This document shows, piece after piece, positions 16,798 to 25,871 of a DNA stretch of 64,000 nt. The notes beneath the pieces are model-generated. The model saw nothing but the letters and a program-made list of their open reading frames with translations. It was not told the DNA's origin and did no database searches. Position 1 is the stretch's first letter. Each line of letters begins with the position of its first letter. This stretch comes from SAR86 cluster bacterium SAR86B (lineage in GTDB: Bacteria > Pseudomonadota > Gammaproteobacteria > Magnimaribacterales > D2472). A program made the translations under genes and the position numbers. Where the stretch lies: positions 1-64,000 of the forward strand of contig CAJJCW010000003.1 of assembly GCA_905182885.1 (NCBI GenBank), written 5' to 3'.

Positions 16798-16948
16798 TTG
16801 GACTCTCCCTTTATATTCATGAATAAGAAACTAATATAAGTTCTATGAATAATGCTATTATTATGTATGTTTATAATAGCTTTATGTTGCTAACAAATCT
16901 ATATTAAAAATAATCAGATTTAGTGGCATTTTGCACAAGAGGTTTTTT

Positions 16949-17854
16949 ATGAAAATTAGTAATTTTGATTTAAATTTATTTGTAATACTTAATGCCATCT
17001 ATACTGAAGGAAGTCTTACAAAAGCTGCTCATGTTGTAGGAATTACTCAACCAGCTGTAAGTAATGCCCTTTCAAGGTTAAGAGAAAAATTTAACGATGA
17101 ACTCTTTATTAGAACTGGCTCTGGAATGGTTCCAACTCAAAAAACTGAAAATATAATCATAGACGTTCAAGGTGCTTTGGCATTAATGCAGCAAAGTGTT
17201 AATGAACCAGATACATTTGAGCCAAAGCAATCAAGCAGAACATTTAAGCTATCTTTGGGTGATATTTCTGAGGGAAGAGTACTACCTTTTCTTATGCAGG
17301 AAATTTATAAAAATGCTCCTAAAATATCTGTTGGGAGCTATGGATATAATAGAAGTGAGCAAGTTCATGCGCTTTCTACTAATAATCTAGATTTTGTTGT
17401 TGACCCTATAATCCCTGCATCAGATGAAATTAATTCTTACAAAGTGTTTGAAGATGATTATGTTGTTGCGCATAGAGAAGGCCATCCAATTTCTGAAATA
17501 AAAAATTTAACTGTGGAAGATATCCTTGCACAAAGACATTTAAATGTTTCGGCAAGAAAAAGAGGACTTCATTTAATTGATGTTGAGCTTGAAAAGGTGG
17601 GCTATAAAAGAGACGTTGCACTTAGATGTCAGCACTTTCTAATAGCTCCAACAATCGTTAGATCAACTGATGTGGTGCTAATGGTTACTAGAAGTTTTGC
17701 AATGAGCCATGGGCTGCCTTTTGTTGAGATACCTGCGGATATCCCTACCATGGAGTACTTCCTTATTTGGCATAAAAGTGATGAAGGAGATGGTGGTCAC
17801 TTATGGATGAAAGATTTAATAATAAAAGCATTTGAGGATGCTAAAAAAAATTAA
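16949..17854 (+). CDS. LysR-family transcriptional regulator (NodD/PnbR-type)
   Basis: DNA-binding regulator of 301 residues. The winged helix-turn-helix occupies residues 1-65 (DLNLFVILNAIYTEGSLTKA, GITQPAVSNALSRLREKF, DELFIRTGSGMVPT); the co-inducer domain follows from about 90, starting TFKLSLGDISEGRVLP, and includes the DFVVDPIIP and DDYVVAHREGHP patterns of the NodD/LinR/PnbR group. I prefer ATG 16949, with AGAGG seven bases before it, to the TTG 18 bases upstream. Divergent from the acyl-CoA dehydrogenase, which is the likely target. The effector is unknown. Confidence 0.9.
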   Translation: MKISNFDLNLFVILNAIYTEGSLTKAAHVVGITQPAVSNALSRLREKFNDELFIRTGSGMVPTQKTENIIIDVQGALALMQQSVNEPDTFEPKQSSRTFKLSLGDISEGRVLPFLMQEIYKNAPKISVGSYGYNRSEQVHALSTNNLDFVVDPIIPASDEINSYKVFEDDYVVAHREGHPISEIKNLTVEDILAQRHLNVSARKRGLHLIDVELEKVGYKRDVALRCQHFLIAPTIVRSTDVVLMVTRSFAMSHGLPFVEIPADIPTMEYFLIWHKSDEGDGGHLWMKDLIIKAFEDAKKN

Positions 17855-17862
17855 ATAGTTTT

Positions 17863-18597
17863 TTATAAGTAAATATCAAACCTTGTCGACTTTCCTTTCA
17901 CCTGATAGTTGATATTTTTATCTAATTGATCAGCCTTTACCGGCCTCTTTAGTATGATTTTTTTGTAGTCTAACTTTTTAAACTCATCAAATAACTTATC
18001 TGCCCTATCTTCAATGCCCTCAAGGTCTAGCAATCCTCTTATGGAGTTGATATTTCCAGATCTCAAAATATTTTTTTTAATCTCTGGGTAAAGAGGATCA
18101 AGATATACAACATCAATGTCTGTATATTTATCATATACATCCAATGAATCACCGTTAATAAGGGTTAAATTTTTAAGAAATGGGAGCTCAGTCTCTGCCC
18201 TTTTGCATGCATCTTGAACTAATAAATGCAGTATTTTGCTTTGCTCACATGCCACAACACTGTGTCCAAGTGATAAGAAAATTATTGAATCAGAAAGCAG
18301 CCCTGCTGTTGCATCAAATATTGTTAGTACATCCTTGGACTTACCTAATGTTTTCTTTAAAAGAGTTTCATGATCTGATCGTTTTAATCTCCAACCCATT
18401 GGACCAGAAAGAAAATCAACATGAAGTATGTTTAAAAGATTTGAAGCATCTTCAATAAAATAAAAGCCTCTTTCATCGAATCCAACAAAAGATCCATTAG
18501 ATGGCTGGTTGCTGACTAGCCTTAGATCATAATCTTTTAATATTTTTTCTAGACCTTCTATATGCAATGATTCGCTTATATAAAAGTCTACGCTCAT
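17863..18597 (-). CDS. rsmJ: 16S rRNA (guanine-1516-N2)-methyltransferase RsmJ
   Basis: SAM-dependent methyltransferase (former DUF548/YhiQ) of 244 residues that modifies small-subunit rRNA. The SAM site is IFDATAGLLSDSIIFLSLGH, the catalytic region VVYLDPLYPEIKK, and a C-terminal KIILKRPVKA strand is typical. It is slightly shorter than E. coli RsmJ; the glycine-rich segment before the SAM motif is reduced to GPMGWRLKRS. The ATG overlaps the uppP stop (ATGA), placing it at the distal end of the lepA-to-uppP run. Convergent with the LysR gene. Confidence 0.85.
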   Translation of the reverse strand: MSVDFYISESLHIEGLEKILKDYDLRLVSNQPSNGSFVGFDERGFYFIEDASNLLNILHVDFLSGPMGWRLKRSDHETLLKKTLGKSKDVLTIFDATAGLLSDSIIFLSLGHSVVACEQSKILHLLVQDACKRAETELPFLKNLTLINGDSLDVYDKYTDIDVVYLDPLYPEIKKNILRSGNINSIRGLLDLEGIEDRADKLFDEFKKLDYKKIILKRPVKADQLDKNINYQVKGKSTRFDIYL

Positions 18598-19385
18598 ATA
18601 AGTGATAACAAGATAATGCCTAATCCAAGTCTATACAAGACAAAAGGATACATCCCTATTCTTTCAGCAAAGAGTAAAAAATACTTAATGGTAAAGAAAG
18701 CAAAAAACATTGAGACAAGAAAACCAATGATCAGTGAAAGGCTATTGAGGTATACATCAGAATTAACAACGTCTAGAAGCAAGAAAACTAAAGCTCCCAA
18801 GATTGTAGGGATTCCAAGCATAAAAGAAAATTTTGATGCATCTTTTAAACTTAAACCAATAAATAAAGCTGCAGTAATAGCAGTACCTGATCTTGAGGCA
18901 CCTGGAAGTAATGCAAAAACCTGAAAACATCCAATAAATAATGCTCCAACGATAGTTAAGGTAATTAGCTCCTTACTATGAGTATTATATTTGTAGGCCA
19001 GTAATAGCAAGAATGCAAAAATAAGATTCATCCAAGCAATACTCTGAATGCTAAAAATTCTTTGCTCTATAAGACCGGAGGCAAAAAAACCTACTATAAC
19101 CACTGGTATAGTCGCCAAGATTAACAAAAGAGCTAGCCTTCTATCATTAACAAGTAATTCATCTTTTATGAAAAAAGATTTAGTCATATTTGTTAAATCT
19201 GAGCGAAAGAAAAATATAACGGCAACAAGTGTTCCTGCATGAACAGCTATATCAAAAGGTAAACCTAAATCATTAGACCCAAAAAGCAGAGAGGGAAATA
19301 GTAAGTGTGCTGAACTTGATACTGGAAGGAACTCTGTAAGACCCTGTATTAGGCCTAAAATTAAACTTAATAGTAATTCACTCAT
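18594..19385 (-). CDS. uppP: Undecaprenyl-diphosphatase UppP (BacA)
   Basis: Inner-membrane phosphatase of 263 residues that recycles the undecaprenyl carrier lipid for peptidoglycan synthesis. Signature motifs: GLIQGLTEFLPVSSSAHL at the N terminus (catalytic Glu and Ser-rich loop) and PGASRSGTAITAALF near 160-175 (catalytic Arg). About eight helices. It overlaps the preceding TsaB-like gene by eight bases and rsmJ by four. Confidence 0.95.
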   Translation of the reverse strand: MSELLLSLILGLIQGLTEFLPVSSSAHLLFPSLLFGSNDLGLPFDIAVHAGTLVAVIFFFRSDLTNMTKSFFIKDELLVNDRRLALLLILATIPVVIVGFFASGLIEQRIFSIQSIAWMNLIFAFLLLLAYKYNTHSKELITLTIVGALFIGCFQVFALLPGASRSGTAITAALFIGLSLKDASKFSFMLGIPTILGALVFLLLDVVNSDVYLNSLSLIIGFLVSMFFAFFTIKYFLLFAERIGMYPFVLYRLGLGIILLSLI

Positions 19386-19809
19386 TTATCTTTTTATACT
19401 GAGTATCGATGGCATATACGGGGTTAGCATCATTAGGATCAAAAGCTTTCGGATTAAAGCCAGAGTTTTCAAATTGTTGTTTTGCAGACATTAGTATCTT
19501 GTCTGCATGAAAGCCCTCGTGCTCTTCTGCAAGAACTGCAATTAGGGGCTTATCAAGAGCAACAGTTACACCTTTTAAATAAGTAGCAACGCTTCTTGTT
19601 GCTGTATAAGAATTCTCAGAATTAGCATAAGCAAACAGATCAATATCATCTAAAAGAAATATTTTTTTATGGCCTATATTTGAAAGAAGCTTATTCCAGT
19701 TTGGCCTATCTTTTCTTTCATGTTTACTAGAAAAAGAAATTACATCCCCATCAAGCATTACACAAACAGAGGTCTGATCACCAGAGCTATCAATTGCAAG
19801 AATATTCAT
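19378..19809 (-). CDS. Shortened TsaB-like protein (tRNA t6A synthesis)
   Basis: TsaB is the scaffold that binds TsaD in making the t6A base of ANN-decoding tRNAs. The N terminus, NILAIDSSGDQTSVCVMLDG, fits the ASKHA-fold start of TsaB, and the segment from DLFAYANSENSYTATRSVAT to LIAVLAEE aligns by eye with the region where TsaB has G-P-G-S-F-T-G and the following helix. The last residues, ANPVYAIDTQYKK, match the TsaB C-terminal P-x-Y-x-x pattern. At 143 residues it is far shorter than E. coli TsaB (231) and the GPGSFTG motif is gone. Start is ATG 19809. Identification is moderate. Confidence 0.6.
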   Translation of the reverse strand: MNILAIDSSGDQTSVCVMLDGDVISFSSKHERKDRPNWNKLLSNIGHKKIFLLDDIDLFAYANSENSYTATRSVATYLKGVTVALDKPLIAVLAEEHEGFHADKILMSAKQQFENSGFNPKAFDPNDANPVYAIDTQYKKINE

Positions 19810-19814
19810 CAATA

Positions 19815-20459
19815 CTAAATCTGGTCCTCAATATTCTTAAAGACCTCTTCGACCCTATGCTCACCATTAACTGTGAAATAGTTAAGATCACCTTTAGATG
19901 ACTCTTCTATATAAAAATTAGTAAGGGGTTTTGTCTGATCATGATAAACCTCGAGTCTTTTAAGGACTGTTTCTGGTTTATCGTCCTCTCTTTGAATAAG
20001 AGATTCTCCAGAAATATCATCAATTCCCTCAATTTTAGGAGGATTGTAGGTGATGTGATAATTTCTTCCCGACCCCGGATGCACTCTTCTTCCAGACATC
20101 CTATTTACAATAACCTCATCTTGAACAGTTATTTCAATTACATGGGTAAAGTTAATGCCCATATCTGCAAGCTTTGATGCCTGGCCAAGTGTTCTAGGCA
20201 CACCATCAAACAATGATCCGTTTATACAATCTGGTTTAGTTAGTCTATCTTCAATTAAAGAGCCTATGATTTCATCAGAAACTAGACCACCGGTATCAAG
20301 TATATTTGATACTTTTTTACCTAGATCGCTTCCAGATGCTACTGCCTCGCGCAACATATCCCCAGTACTAATCTTTGGAATATTACAAAGCTCACAAATC
20401 AAATCAGCCTGAGTTCCTTTGCCAGCTCCAGGGGGTCCTAATAAAATAATATTTTTCAT
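19815..20459 (-). CDS. adk: Adenylate kinase
   Basis: Cytosolic enzyme interconverting AMP, ADP and ATP; 214 residues, the long bacterial form. P-loop GPPGAGKGT at residues 7-15, AMP-binding STGDMLREA, and LFDGVPRTLGQA (usually DGFPRT, so Val replaces Phe). LID region GRRVHPGSGRNYHITYNPP and REDDKPETVLKRLEVYH complete the fold. No zinc cysteines in the LID, as in gammaproteobacteria. ATGA overlap with the acpS stop. Confidence 0.96.
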   Translation of the reverse strand: MKNIILLGPPGAGKGTQADLICELCNIPKISTGDMLREAVASGSDLGKKVSNILDTGGLVSDEIIGSLIEDRLTKPDCINGSLFDGVPRTLGQASKLADMGINFTHVIEITVQDEVIVNRMSGRRVHPGSGRNYHITYNPPKIEGIDDISGESLIQREDDKPETVLKRLEVYHDQTKPLTNFYIEESSKGDLNYFTVNGEHRVEEVFKNIEDQI

Positions 20460-20833
20460 ATTTCTAATATAGCAAATGCTATTGCATAGTTTTTTTCGTC
20501 TGCAAGACTAACATGGCTTTTTACAATCCCCAAATCTACTTGTAATATTTTTAGATCATTTAATGCATTAAAAATTGGCTTTCCATGATCATCTCTTAGA
20601 ATTTCTATATTTTCAAACATGACAGGTAATGACATTCCGGTTCCAAATGCTTTTGAAATTGCCTCTTTACCAGCAAACTGCTTTGCTAGATAAGTAATTT
20701 TTTTTGGTTCAACAAGATTGGTGAATATGGCTAGTTCTTTTTCGGATAATACCTTCATTGCAAACTTCTCTAGATTATCCATTTTCTCTAATCTAGATAA
20801 AGAAACGATATCTGTTCCTACTCCGAAGATCAT
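20456..20833 (-). CDS. acpS: Holo-[acyl-carrier-protein] synthase
   Basis: Transfers 4'-phosphopantetheine from CoA to acyl carrier protein; 125 residues. Motifs: GVGTDIVSLSRLE with the metal-binding Asp at the start, and KQFAGKEAISKAFGTGMS with the conserved Glu. HVSLADEKNYAIAFAIL closes the fold (usually SISH/LSLSDE). The start overlaps the recO stop by four bases. The usual pdxJ between recO and acpS is absent. Confidence 0.95.
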   Translation of the reverse strand: MIFGVGTDIVSLSRLEKMDNLEKFAMKVLSEKELAIFTNLVEPKKITYLAKQFAGKEAISKAFGTGMSLPVMFENIEILRDDHGKPIFNALNDLKILQVDLGIVKSHVSLADEKNYAIAFAILEI

Positions 20834-21525
20834 GTTCGAATCCTTTTAAAAATATCTCTACTTGCTAAATCTCTGCCATCTAGACAAAAATGAATAGCTG
20901 TTTGTGTTAAGTGTTTTAAATATTTTTTAGAAACCTTTGATAAATCTCTTGTTCTTATATTAATAATATCTTCACCTGTAAAATTTGAATTACTAGATTC
21001 TCTAAATCCTCTTTCAGGTATGAAGGAATAGTTTTTACTTGGCTCTATGCCTTCATTTCTATCAATCTCATTTTCAAAATCTAAACCATAACCGAGCATA
21101 TCCAGTAAATCTAATTCAAAATGTCGTAAAGTAAGCTCTAGATCATTCTCAGCTAATACCTGACTTAAAAAAGATTCGTACAAGATAAATAAATCTTCTT
21201 GGGCTGCACCCTTAGGCAACAATCTCATAAGTAGTTCATTTATATAAAGAAGGCTGTAACTCTTTTTAGTAAAATTATTGCTAGAGTCAGAAAAGTCTCT
21301 ATCTATATTAGTTAGGGTTTTAAGATCTGATCTTCCAGAGCAGGTAAATTTTAACTTAGTGAAGGGTGCTAAATATCCAAAAAACTTTGATTTAGGTTTT
21401 TTGGCTCCCCTGGCCATGAGAGACATCTTCCCGTTCTTTCTACTAAATACCTCTGCTATAACACTTGTTTCGCCATAAGCTCTTTGATGAAGAAGGAAAC
21501 ACTCATCCCATTCACTAGGACTCAT
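20830..21525 (-). CDS. recO: DNA repair protein RecO
   Basis: Recombination mediator that with RecR loads RecA onto SSB-coated DNA; about 231 residues. The N-terminal OB fold starts WDECFLLHQRAYGETSVIAE and has GKMSLMARGAKKPKS, followed by the helical domain. ATG 21525 matches the short N terminus of E. coli RecO; a GTG five codons upstream (21540) is also open. It overlaps the end of era in either case. The zinc cysteines present in some RecO proteins are not evident. Confidence 0.9.
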   Translation of the reverse strand: MSPSEWDECFLLHQRAYGETSVIAEVFSRKNGKMSLMARGAKKPKSKFFGYLAPFTKLKFTCSGRSDLKTLTNIDRDFSDSSNNFTKKSYSLLYINELLMRLLPKGAAQEDLFILYESFLSQVLAENDLELTLRHFELDLLDMLGYGLDFENEIDRNEGIEPSKNYSFIPERGFRESSNSNFTGEDIINIRTRDLSKVSKKYLKHLTQTAIHFCLDGRDLASRDIFKRIRT

Positions 21526-22420
21526 AACTTCCGCCGACACCGAGACTTTGTATATAGTCTGAGTCAGTATTCCAGTTCTTTTTAACTTTTACCCATGTCT
21601 TTAAAAATACTTTTTTTCCGAAGTATTCTTCAAGCTCAATCCTTGCCTGTTGGCCAATTTTTTTGAGAGTTCCTCCGCCCTTACCAATAACTATTTGTTT
21701 TTGGCTGTCCCTTACCACGTAGATAACCGAATGAATTTTAATAATAGATTCCTCATCTTCTAATAACTCAACCTGAACAAAGGTATCATGGGGAAGTTCG
21801 TCTCCAAGCATTCTGATGATCTTCTCCCTTATTAACTCTGTGATCATAAATAAATCTTTATGAGCGCCCTGAATTCCTTCTTCTCCATATATATGGTCAT
21901 TCTCTGGTAGATACTTTTGTATCAGAATTTCGAGCTCGACTATGCCTTCATTATTCAGTGCAGAGATTGGAATAATATCTAAAAAACTATATTCCTTTGC
22001 AAGCCTAGCCATCATTGGCAATAGTTTGTTTTTATCATCAACTTGGTCAACCTTATTAACAACACAAATTACCTGTGATCCCGCTTCCTTTAGCTTCTGA
22101 AGAACAGACATATCTTGCTCGTCCAAAGTAAGTCTTTGAACAACAAAAAGAATAATATCAGAGTCATCAATTAAGCTTTGAGCAGAGCGATTTAATACTT
22201 TGTTCATAACTTTTGGTGATTTAATATGCATTCCTGGAGTATCAGCAAAAATCATCTGTTTATTTTCTACTGTTTTAATTCCTAGGATATTATTTCTTGT
22301 AGTTTGAGATTTTCTAGAAGTTATCGAAACCTTCTTTCCTAAAATATGGTTAAGAATTGTTGATTTACCAACATTAGGCTTTCCAATTATTGATATGTAT
22401 CCACAATAATTTTTAGTCAT
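21515..22420 (-). CDS. era: GTPase Era
   Basis: Ribosome-assembly GTPase that binds the 3' end of 16S rRNA; 301 residues. G1 GKPNVGKST, G3 DTPGMH, G4 NKVD and G5 SALN are all present in the first 160 residues. A C-terminal KH domain carries VIYVVRDSQKQIVIGKGG followed by LKKIGQQARIELEEYFG. It overlaps rnc upstream by eight bases and recO downstream, a conserved arrangement. Confidence 0.97.
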   Translation of the reverse strand: MTKNYCGYISIIGKPNVGKSTILNHILGKKVSITSRKSQTTRNNILGIKTVENKQMIFADTPGMHIKSPKVMNKVLNRSAQSLIDDSDIILFVVQRLTLDEQDMSVLQKLKEAGSQVICVVNKVDQVDDKNKLLPMMARLAKEYSFLDIIPISALNNEGIVELEILIQKYLPENDHIYGEEGIQGAHKDLFMITELIREKIIRMLGDELPHDTFVQVELLEDEESIIKIHSVIYVVRDSQKQIVIGKGGGTLKKIGQQARIELEEYFGKKVFLKTWVKVKKNWNTDSDYIQSLGVGGSYES

Positions 22421-23072
22421 TTGATTTCTTGATATGTAAAAGAACTAAAGAGGCGACATCGGTTTCTGCAGATTGTTTGGAGGGGCCTGAAGCTATAAAA
22501 GTATTACCTTCAAATTCGATACTACAATTAAAGCCAGTATTCGTGTCTTCAATAATATATTTAGGCAGTTCTAATTTCATAGATTGGAGTAACTCCTGAA
22601 GTTCTGTTTTTGAGTCTTTAAATTCAGTATCAGCTGAAAGAGAAAGCAACTCTTTATTAAATATATTTAAGGTAATCATATTAACCTGATCCCATCCAGA
22701 GTCGAGGAAAATTGCACCGATCAATGCCTCAAAAGAATCTTCTAAAATTGAGTTTTTTCTATCACTGGAAAGGTTTGCAGTTCCCTTGGATAGCTTAATG
22801 TAATCATCCAAGGAGAGCTCTAAAGATTTTTTTGTTAGAGATTCTGCTTTTACCAGATGAGCTCGCATCCTTGTAAGCAAGCCTTCTTTTTCATTGGGGA
22901 ACTTAAGGAATAAGTACTGAGCTATAACAGAGTTAAGTATAGAGTCGCCTAAAAACTCGAGTCTTTCATTATTATGTTTGTTATCAAAGCTTTTATGAAC
23001 AAAAGCAAGCTCTAGTAATTGAATATTTTTAAAATTATAGGAAATATTTTCTTGTAACAACTTGTAGGGCAT
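22413..23072 (-). CDS. rnc: Ribonuclease III
   Basis: Double-strand-specific endoribonuclease that processes rRNA precursors; 219 residues. The catalytic signature is NERLEFLGDSILNSVIA, with a second acidic site at EDSFEALIGAIFLDSG. A double-stranded RNA-binding domain occupies the last 70 residues (SKTELQELLQSMKLELPKY, SAETDVASLVL). Its ATG overlaps the lepB stop by one base. Confidence 0.96.
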   Translation of the reverse strand: MPYKLLQENISYNFKNIQLLELAFVHKSFDNKHNNERLEFLGDSILNSVIAQYLFLKFPNEKEGLLTRMRAHLVKAESLTKKSLELSLDDYIKLSKGTANLSSDRKNSILEDSFEALIGAIFLDSGWDQVNMITLNIFNKELLSLSADTEFKDSKTELQELLQSMKLELPKYIIEDTNTGFNCSIEFEGNTFIASGPSKQSAETDVASLVLLHIKKSND

Positions 23073-23758
23073 TAATTAATCTTACCAGTTCGAGAGAAAG
23101 ATGGGATACATGCCCAACACTCCCATGTCATAAATAAATAGTCAGCCTTTCCAAAAAAGTTTTCTCTTGGAACAAAACCAACATCCTTAGTGCTGTCATT
23201 TGAATTGTCTCTGTTATCACCCATAACAAAGTAATGGCCTTCAGGGACTGTCCATTCTGAAGGGTACTGAGTATTTTGACCTCTAATGTTTCTAGTTAGG
23301 TAATCGACTTCCCCATGATTCTCAAAGTAAAAATCTACAACCACATCTATCTCTTTAACAGTTATTACTCCAGAGCTATCCCTATATCTTCTTGTTATTG
23401 TTTCTTCTTCAGTTTTATGAAAATTCTTCTTTATAGGAGTTCCATTAATAAAGATTTGCTTATTGACCACTCTTACAGAATCGCCAGGTTTTCCAATCAG
23501 CCTTTTAACGTAGGGAACTGGATTATGAGGAGGTATAAAGACAACAACGTCGCCATAGCTTGGATTACTATCAAGAGCAAAGGGTTTTCCAATTCTATTT
23601 ATCTTAGTGCCGAATGAATGCTTATTTACAAGCAAAAAATCTCCATCTTTTAATCCTGGAAGCATTGAGCCAGATGGTATCTGATATGGCTCATATATAA
23701 AAGTTCTTAAAACAAAGATTAAGAATATGGGGAATAAAATATCCTCTCGATGAAGCAA
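23072..23758 (-). CDS. lepB: Signal peptidase I, catalytic part
   Basis: Membrane serine protease that removes signal peptides. This frame encodes one helix, ILFPIFLIFVLRTFIYEP, then the catalytic Ser motif YQIPSGSMLPGL, the Lys motif PYVKRLIGKPGD and the box E GDNRDNSNDSTKDVGFVP. The only start in this frame is TTG 23758 with no ribosome site, and it lacks the usual residues before the FPI helix. The frame upstream (24020-23691) ends with STIIASSRGYF, matching the V-E-Y-S-R-S-F that normally precedes F-P-I. I therefore think lepB starts at 24020 and is broken by one extra base near 23729-23744. Confidence 0.9.
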   Translation of the reverse strand: MLHREDILFPIFLIFVLRTFIYEPYQIPSGSMLPGLKDGDFLLVNKHSFGTKINRIGKPFALDSNPSYGDVVVFIPPHNPVPYVKRLIGKPGDSVRVVNKQIFINGTPIKKNFHKTEEETITRRYRDSSGVITVKEIDVVVDFYFENHGEVDYLTRNIRGQNTQYPSEWTVPEGHYFVMGDNRDNSNDSTKDVGFVPRENFFGKADYLFMTWECWACIPSFSRTGKIN

Positions 23759-24020
23759 TAATCGTACTATTTTTGAGAAGTATTCCTATAAGTAAGACTA
23801 TTAAGGCAATTATAGAGCCTATAAATAGAATGATTCCTAGATCACCAGCGTTAAGGAATATGCTGACAAGCATTAAAAGACCAAAGATCGTTGAAATAGT
23901 TGAAAGGTTTTTAATTAAAAAGGTATCTTCAGCACCTTCATTGACCGTATGTATTATCCAGTAAATCAAACAAGAGGACATGCCAACTATTGAGATAATA
24001 AATAAAGGATCAGATAGCAT
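23691..24020 (-). CDS. Membrane segment, probably the N-terminal part of LepB in another frame
   Basis: A 109-codon frame starting at ATG 24020, one base after the lepA stop codon. It codes for three hydrophobic helices (LFIISIVGMSSCLIYWII; STIFGLLMLVSIFLNA; IILFIGSIIALIVLLIGILL) and then STIIASSRGYF. It runs 68 bases into the lepB catalytic frame; the last 12 or so residues after the junction look random. One base fewer in TATTTTATTCCCC would fuse both into a protein of about 315 residues. Alternatively it is a separate small membrane protein, but the lepA-lepB order and the motif join argue against that. Confidence 0.6.
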   Translation of the reverse strand: MLSDPLFIISIVGMSSCLIYWIIHTVNEGAEDTFLIKNLSTISTIFGLLMLVSIFLNAGDLGIILFIGSIIALIVLLIGILLKNSTIIASSRGYFIPHILNLCFKNFYI

Positions 24021-24021
24021 C

Positions 24022-25809
24022 TTATTCTCCAGATTTGAAATAGTTCAAGAAGGCATCTTGTGGAATCGAGACTTTACCAAATTGCTTCATCTTCTTTTTT
24101 CCATCTTTCTGCTTTTCAAGAAGTTTTTTCTTTCTACTAATATCACCACCATAACACTTAGCCGTAACATTTTTTCTAAGCGCCTTTACAGTTTCTCTAG
24201 AAATTATCTTTGCCCCCAATGCCACCTGAATAGGAACATCAAACATCTGCCTTGGAATTAATTTTTGCAAATTGGCAGCAATCTCTCTTGCTTTTTGGTT
24301 TGAGAATGACTTGTGGACAATCATTGATAGAGCATCGATCTTTTGATTGTTAATTAAGATATCTATTTTTGTTAAATCTGATTTTATAAAGCCAATCAGA
24401 TTGTACTCAACGGATGCAAATCCTTTTGTAGAGGATTTAATCTGATCAAAGAAGTCAACAATAACCGCAGAAAGTGGCATCTCAAACACAATAGATACTT
24501 GATTGCCAAAATAAGTCATATCCTTCTGTGTACCTCTTTTTCCAGTACAAAGTGTAATCACATTCCCGACATACTCACTAGGAGTAATGATTGTAGTTGT
24601 GGCTATAGGTTCTCTGATTTCTTCAATGTCATTGGAAGGAGGAAGTTGAGATGGATTGTCACACTTCAAAATAGTTCCATCATTTTTTAGAACCTCGTAT
24701 TGAACTGACGGCGCTGTAGAGATAAGATCTAGGTCGTACTCTCGTTCAAGACGTTCCCGTATAACCTCCATATGAAGAGTTCCAAGAAAACCACATCTAA
24801 ATCCAAAGCCAAGGGCATCAGAGACTTCGGGTTCATAAACTAAAGAAGAATCGTTTAATATAAGCTTAGATAATGCATCTCTAAACCTTTCGTAGTCATC
24901 TGAGCTAACAGTAAACATTGAGGCAAAAACTTTTGGATTTACCTTTTTGAAACCTGCCAATGGTTTGGTGACCTCATCCCCTACTTCAATCAGAGTATCT
25001 CCGACAGGAGCGCCTTTGATATTTTTAATACCAGCAACTATATAGCCTACCTCGCCTGCTGAAAGAGTTTGTTTTTTAACTTTCTTTGGAGAAAAAATAC
25101 CTACCTCATCAGCATTATGATTTTGACCAGTAGAGTAAATTTTAAATTTTTGACCTGTTTTGATTGTGCCATTTTTAATCCTTATCAAAGAAACAACTCC
25201 AAGATATGAATCAAACCATGAGTCAACAATAAGGGCCTGCAATGGAGCAGAGGGGTCTCCTTCTGGCGGGGGTATGTCTAATACCAGCATATCCAAGAGG
25301 TCTTCAATACCAACTCCCGTCTTCGCACTAACGAGGGGTGCGGAGCTAGCATTAATACCAATCATGTCCTCAATTTCCTTTTTAACTCTTTCTGGTTCAG
25401 ATTGAGGAAGATCAATTTTATTTATAACAGGAACTACTTCTAATCCCTGCTCTACTGCGGTGTAACAGTTAGCAAGTGTTTGAGCTTCAACTCCCTGAGA
25501 GCCATCAACCACCAAGAGAGCTCCTTCGCATGCTGAAAGCGATCTAGAGACTTCATATGAGAAATCTACGTGCCCCGGAGTATCAATAAAATTTAATTGG
25601 TAAGGGGTTCCGTCTTTGGTATATTCCAGTGTTACAGCTTGGGCTTTAATAGTTATCCCTCTTTCACGCTCTATATCCATAGAGTCGAGGATTTGCTCAG
25701 ACATCTCTCTAGCTGAAAGCCCGCCGCAATATTCTATCAATCTATCAGACAGAGTAGATTTTCCATGATCAATATGGGCTATGACAGAAAAGTTTCTAAT
25801 ATTTTTCAT
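24022..25809 (-). CDS. lepA: Elongation factor 4 (LepA)
   Basis: Translational GTPase that acts on the ribosome (back-translocation/assembly); 595 residues, full length. G1 [14 protein letters not shown], switch region [11 protein letters not shown]3 [13 protein letters not shown]4 NKIDLP. The LepA-specific C-terminal domain ends [20 protein letters not shown], followed by [15 protein letters not shown]. First core gene of the lepA-lepB-rnc-era-recO run; 62 bases downstream of the HtrA gene. Confidence 0.98.
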   Translation of the reverse strand: MKNIRNFSVIAHIDHGKSTLSDRLIEYCGGLSAREMSEQILDSMDIERERGITIKAQAVTLEYTKDGTPYQLNFIDTPGHVDFSYEVSRSLSACEGALLVVDGSQGVEAQTLANCYTAVEQGLEVVPVINKIDLPQSEPERVKKEIEDMIGINASSAPLVSAKTGVGIEDLLDMLVLDIPPPEGDPSAPLQALIVDSWFDSYLGVVSLIRIKNGTIKTGQKFKIYSTGQNHNADEVGIFSPKKVKKQTLSAGEVGYIVAGIKNIKGAPVGDTLIEVGDEVTKPLAGFKKVNPKVFASMFTVSSDDYERFRDALSKLILNDSSLVYEPEVSDALGFGFRCGFLGTLHMEVIRERLEREYDLDLISTAPSVQYEVLKNDGTILKCDNPSQLPPSNDIEEIREPIATTTIITPSEYVGNVITLCTGKRGTQKDMTYFGNQVSIVFEMPLSAVIVDFFDQIKSSTKGFASVEYNLIGFIKSDLTKIDILINNQKIDALSMIVHKSFSNQKAREIAANLQKLIPRQMFDVPIQVALGAKIISRETVKALRKNVTAKCYGGDISRKKKLLEKQKDGKKKMKQFGKVSIPQDAFLNYFKSGE

Positions 25810-25871
25810 AAAGTGGTGCTATTTTACAGGCAAAGAGACCAATAAAGGAGCAAATAAAGTCTTTTTAAATA

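Noticed and set aside
20820-20850. tRNA T-loop-like GTTCGAATCC
   Set aside because: It lies in the acpS/recO overlap with no acceptor or anticodon arms.
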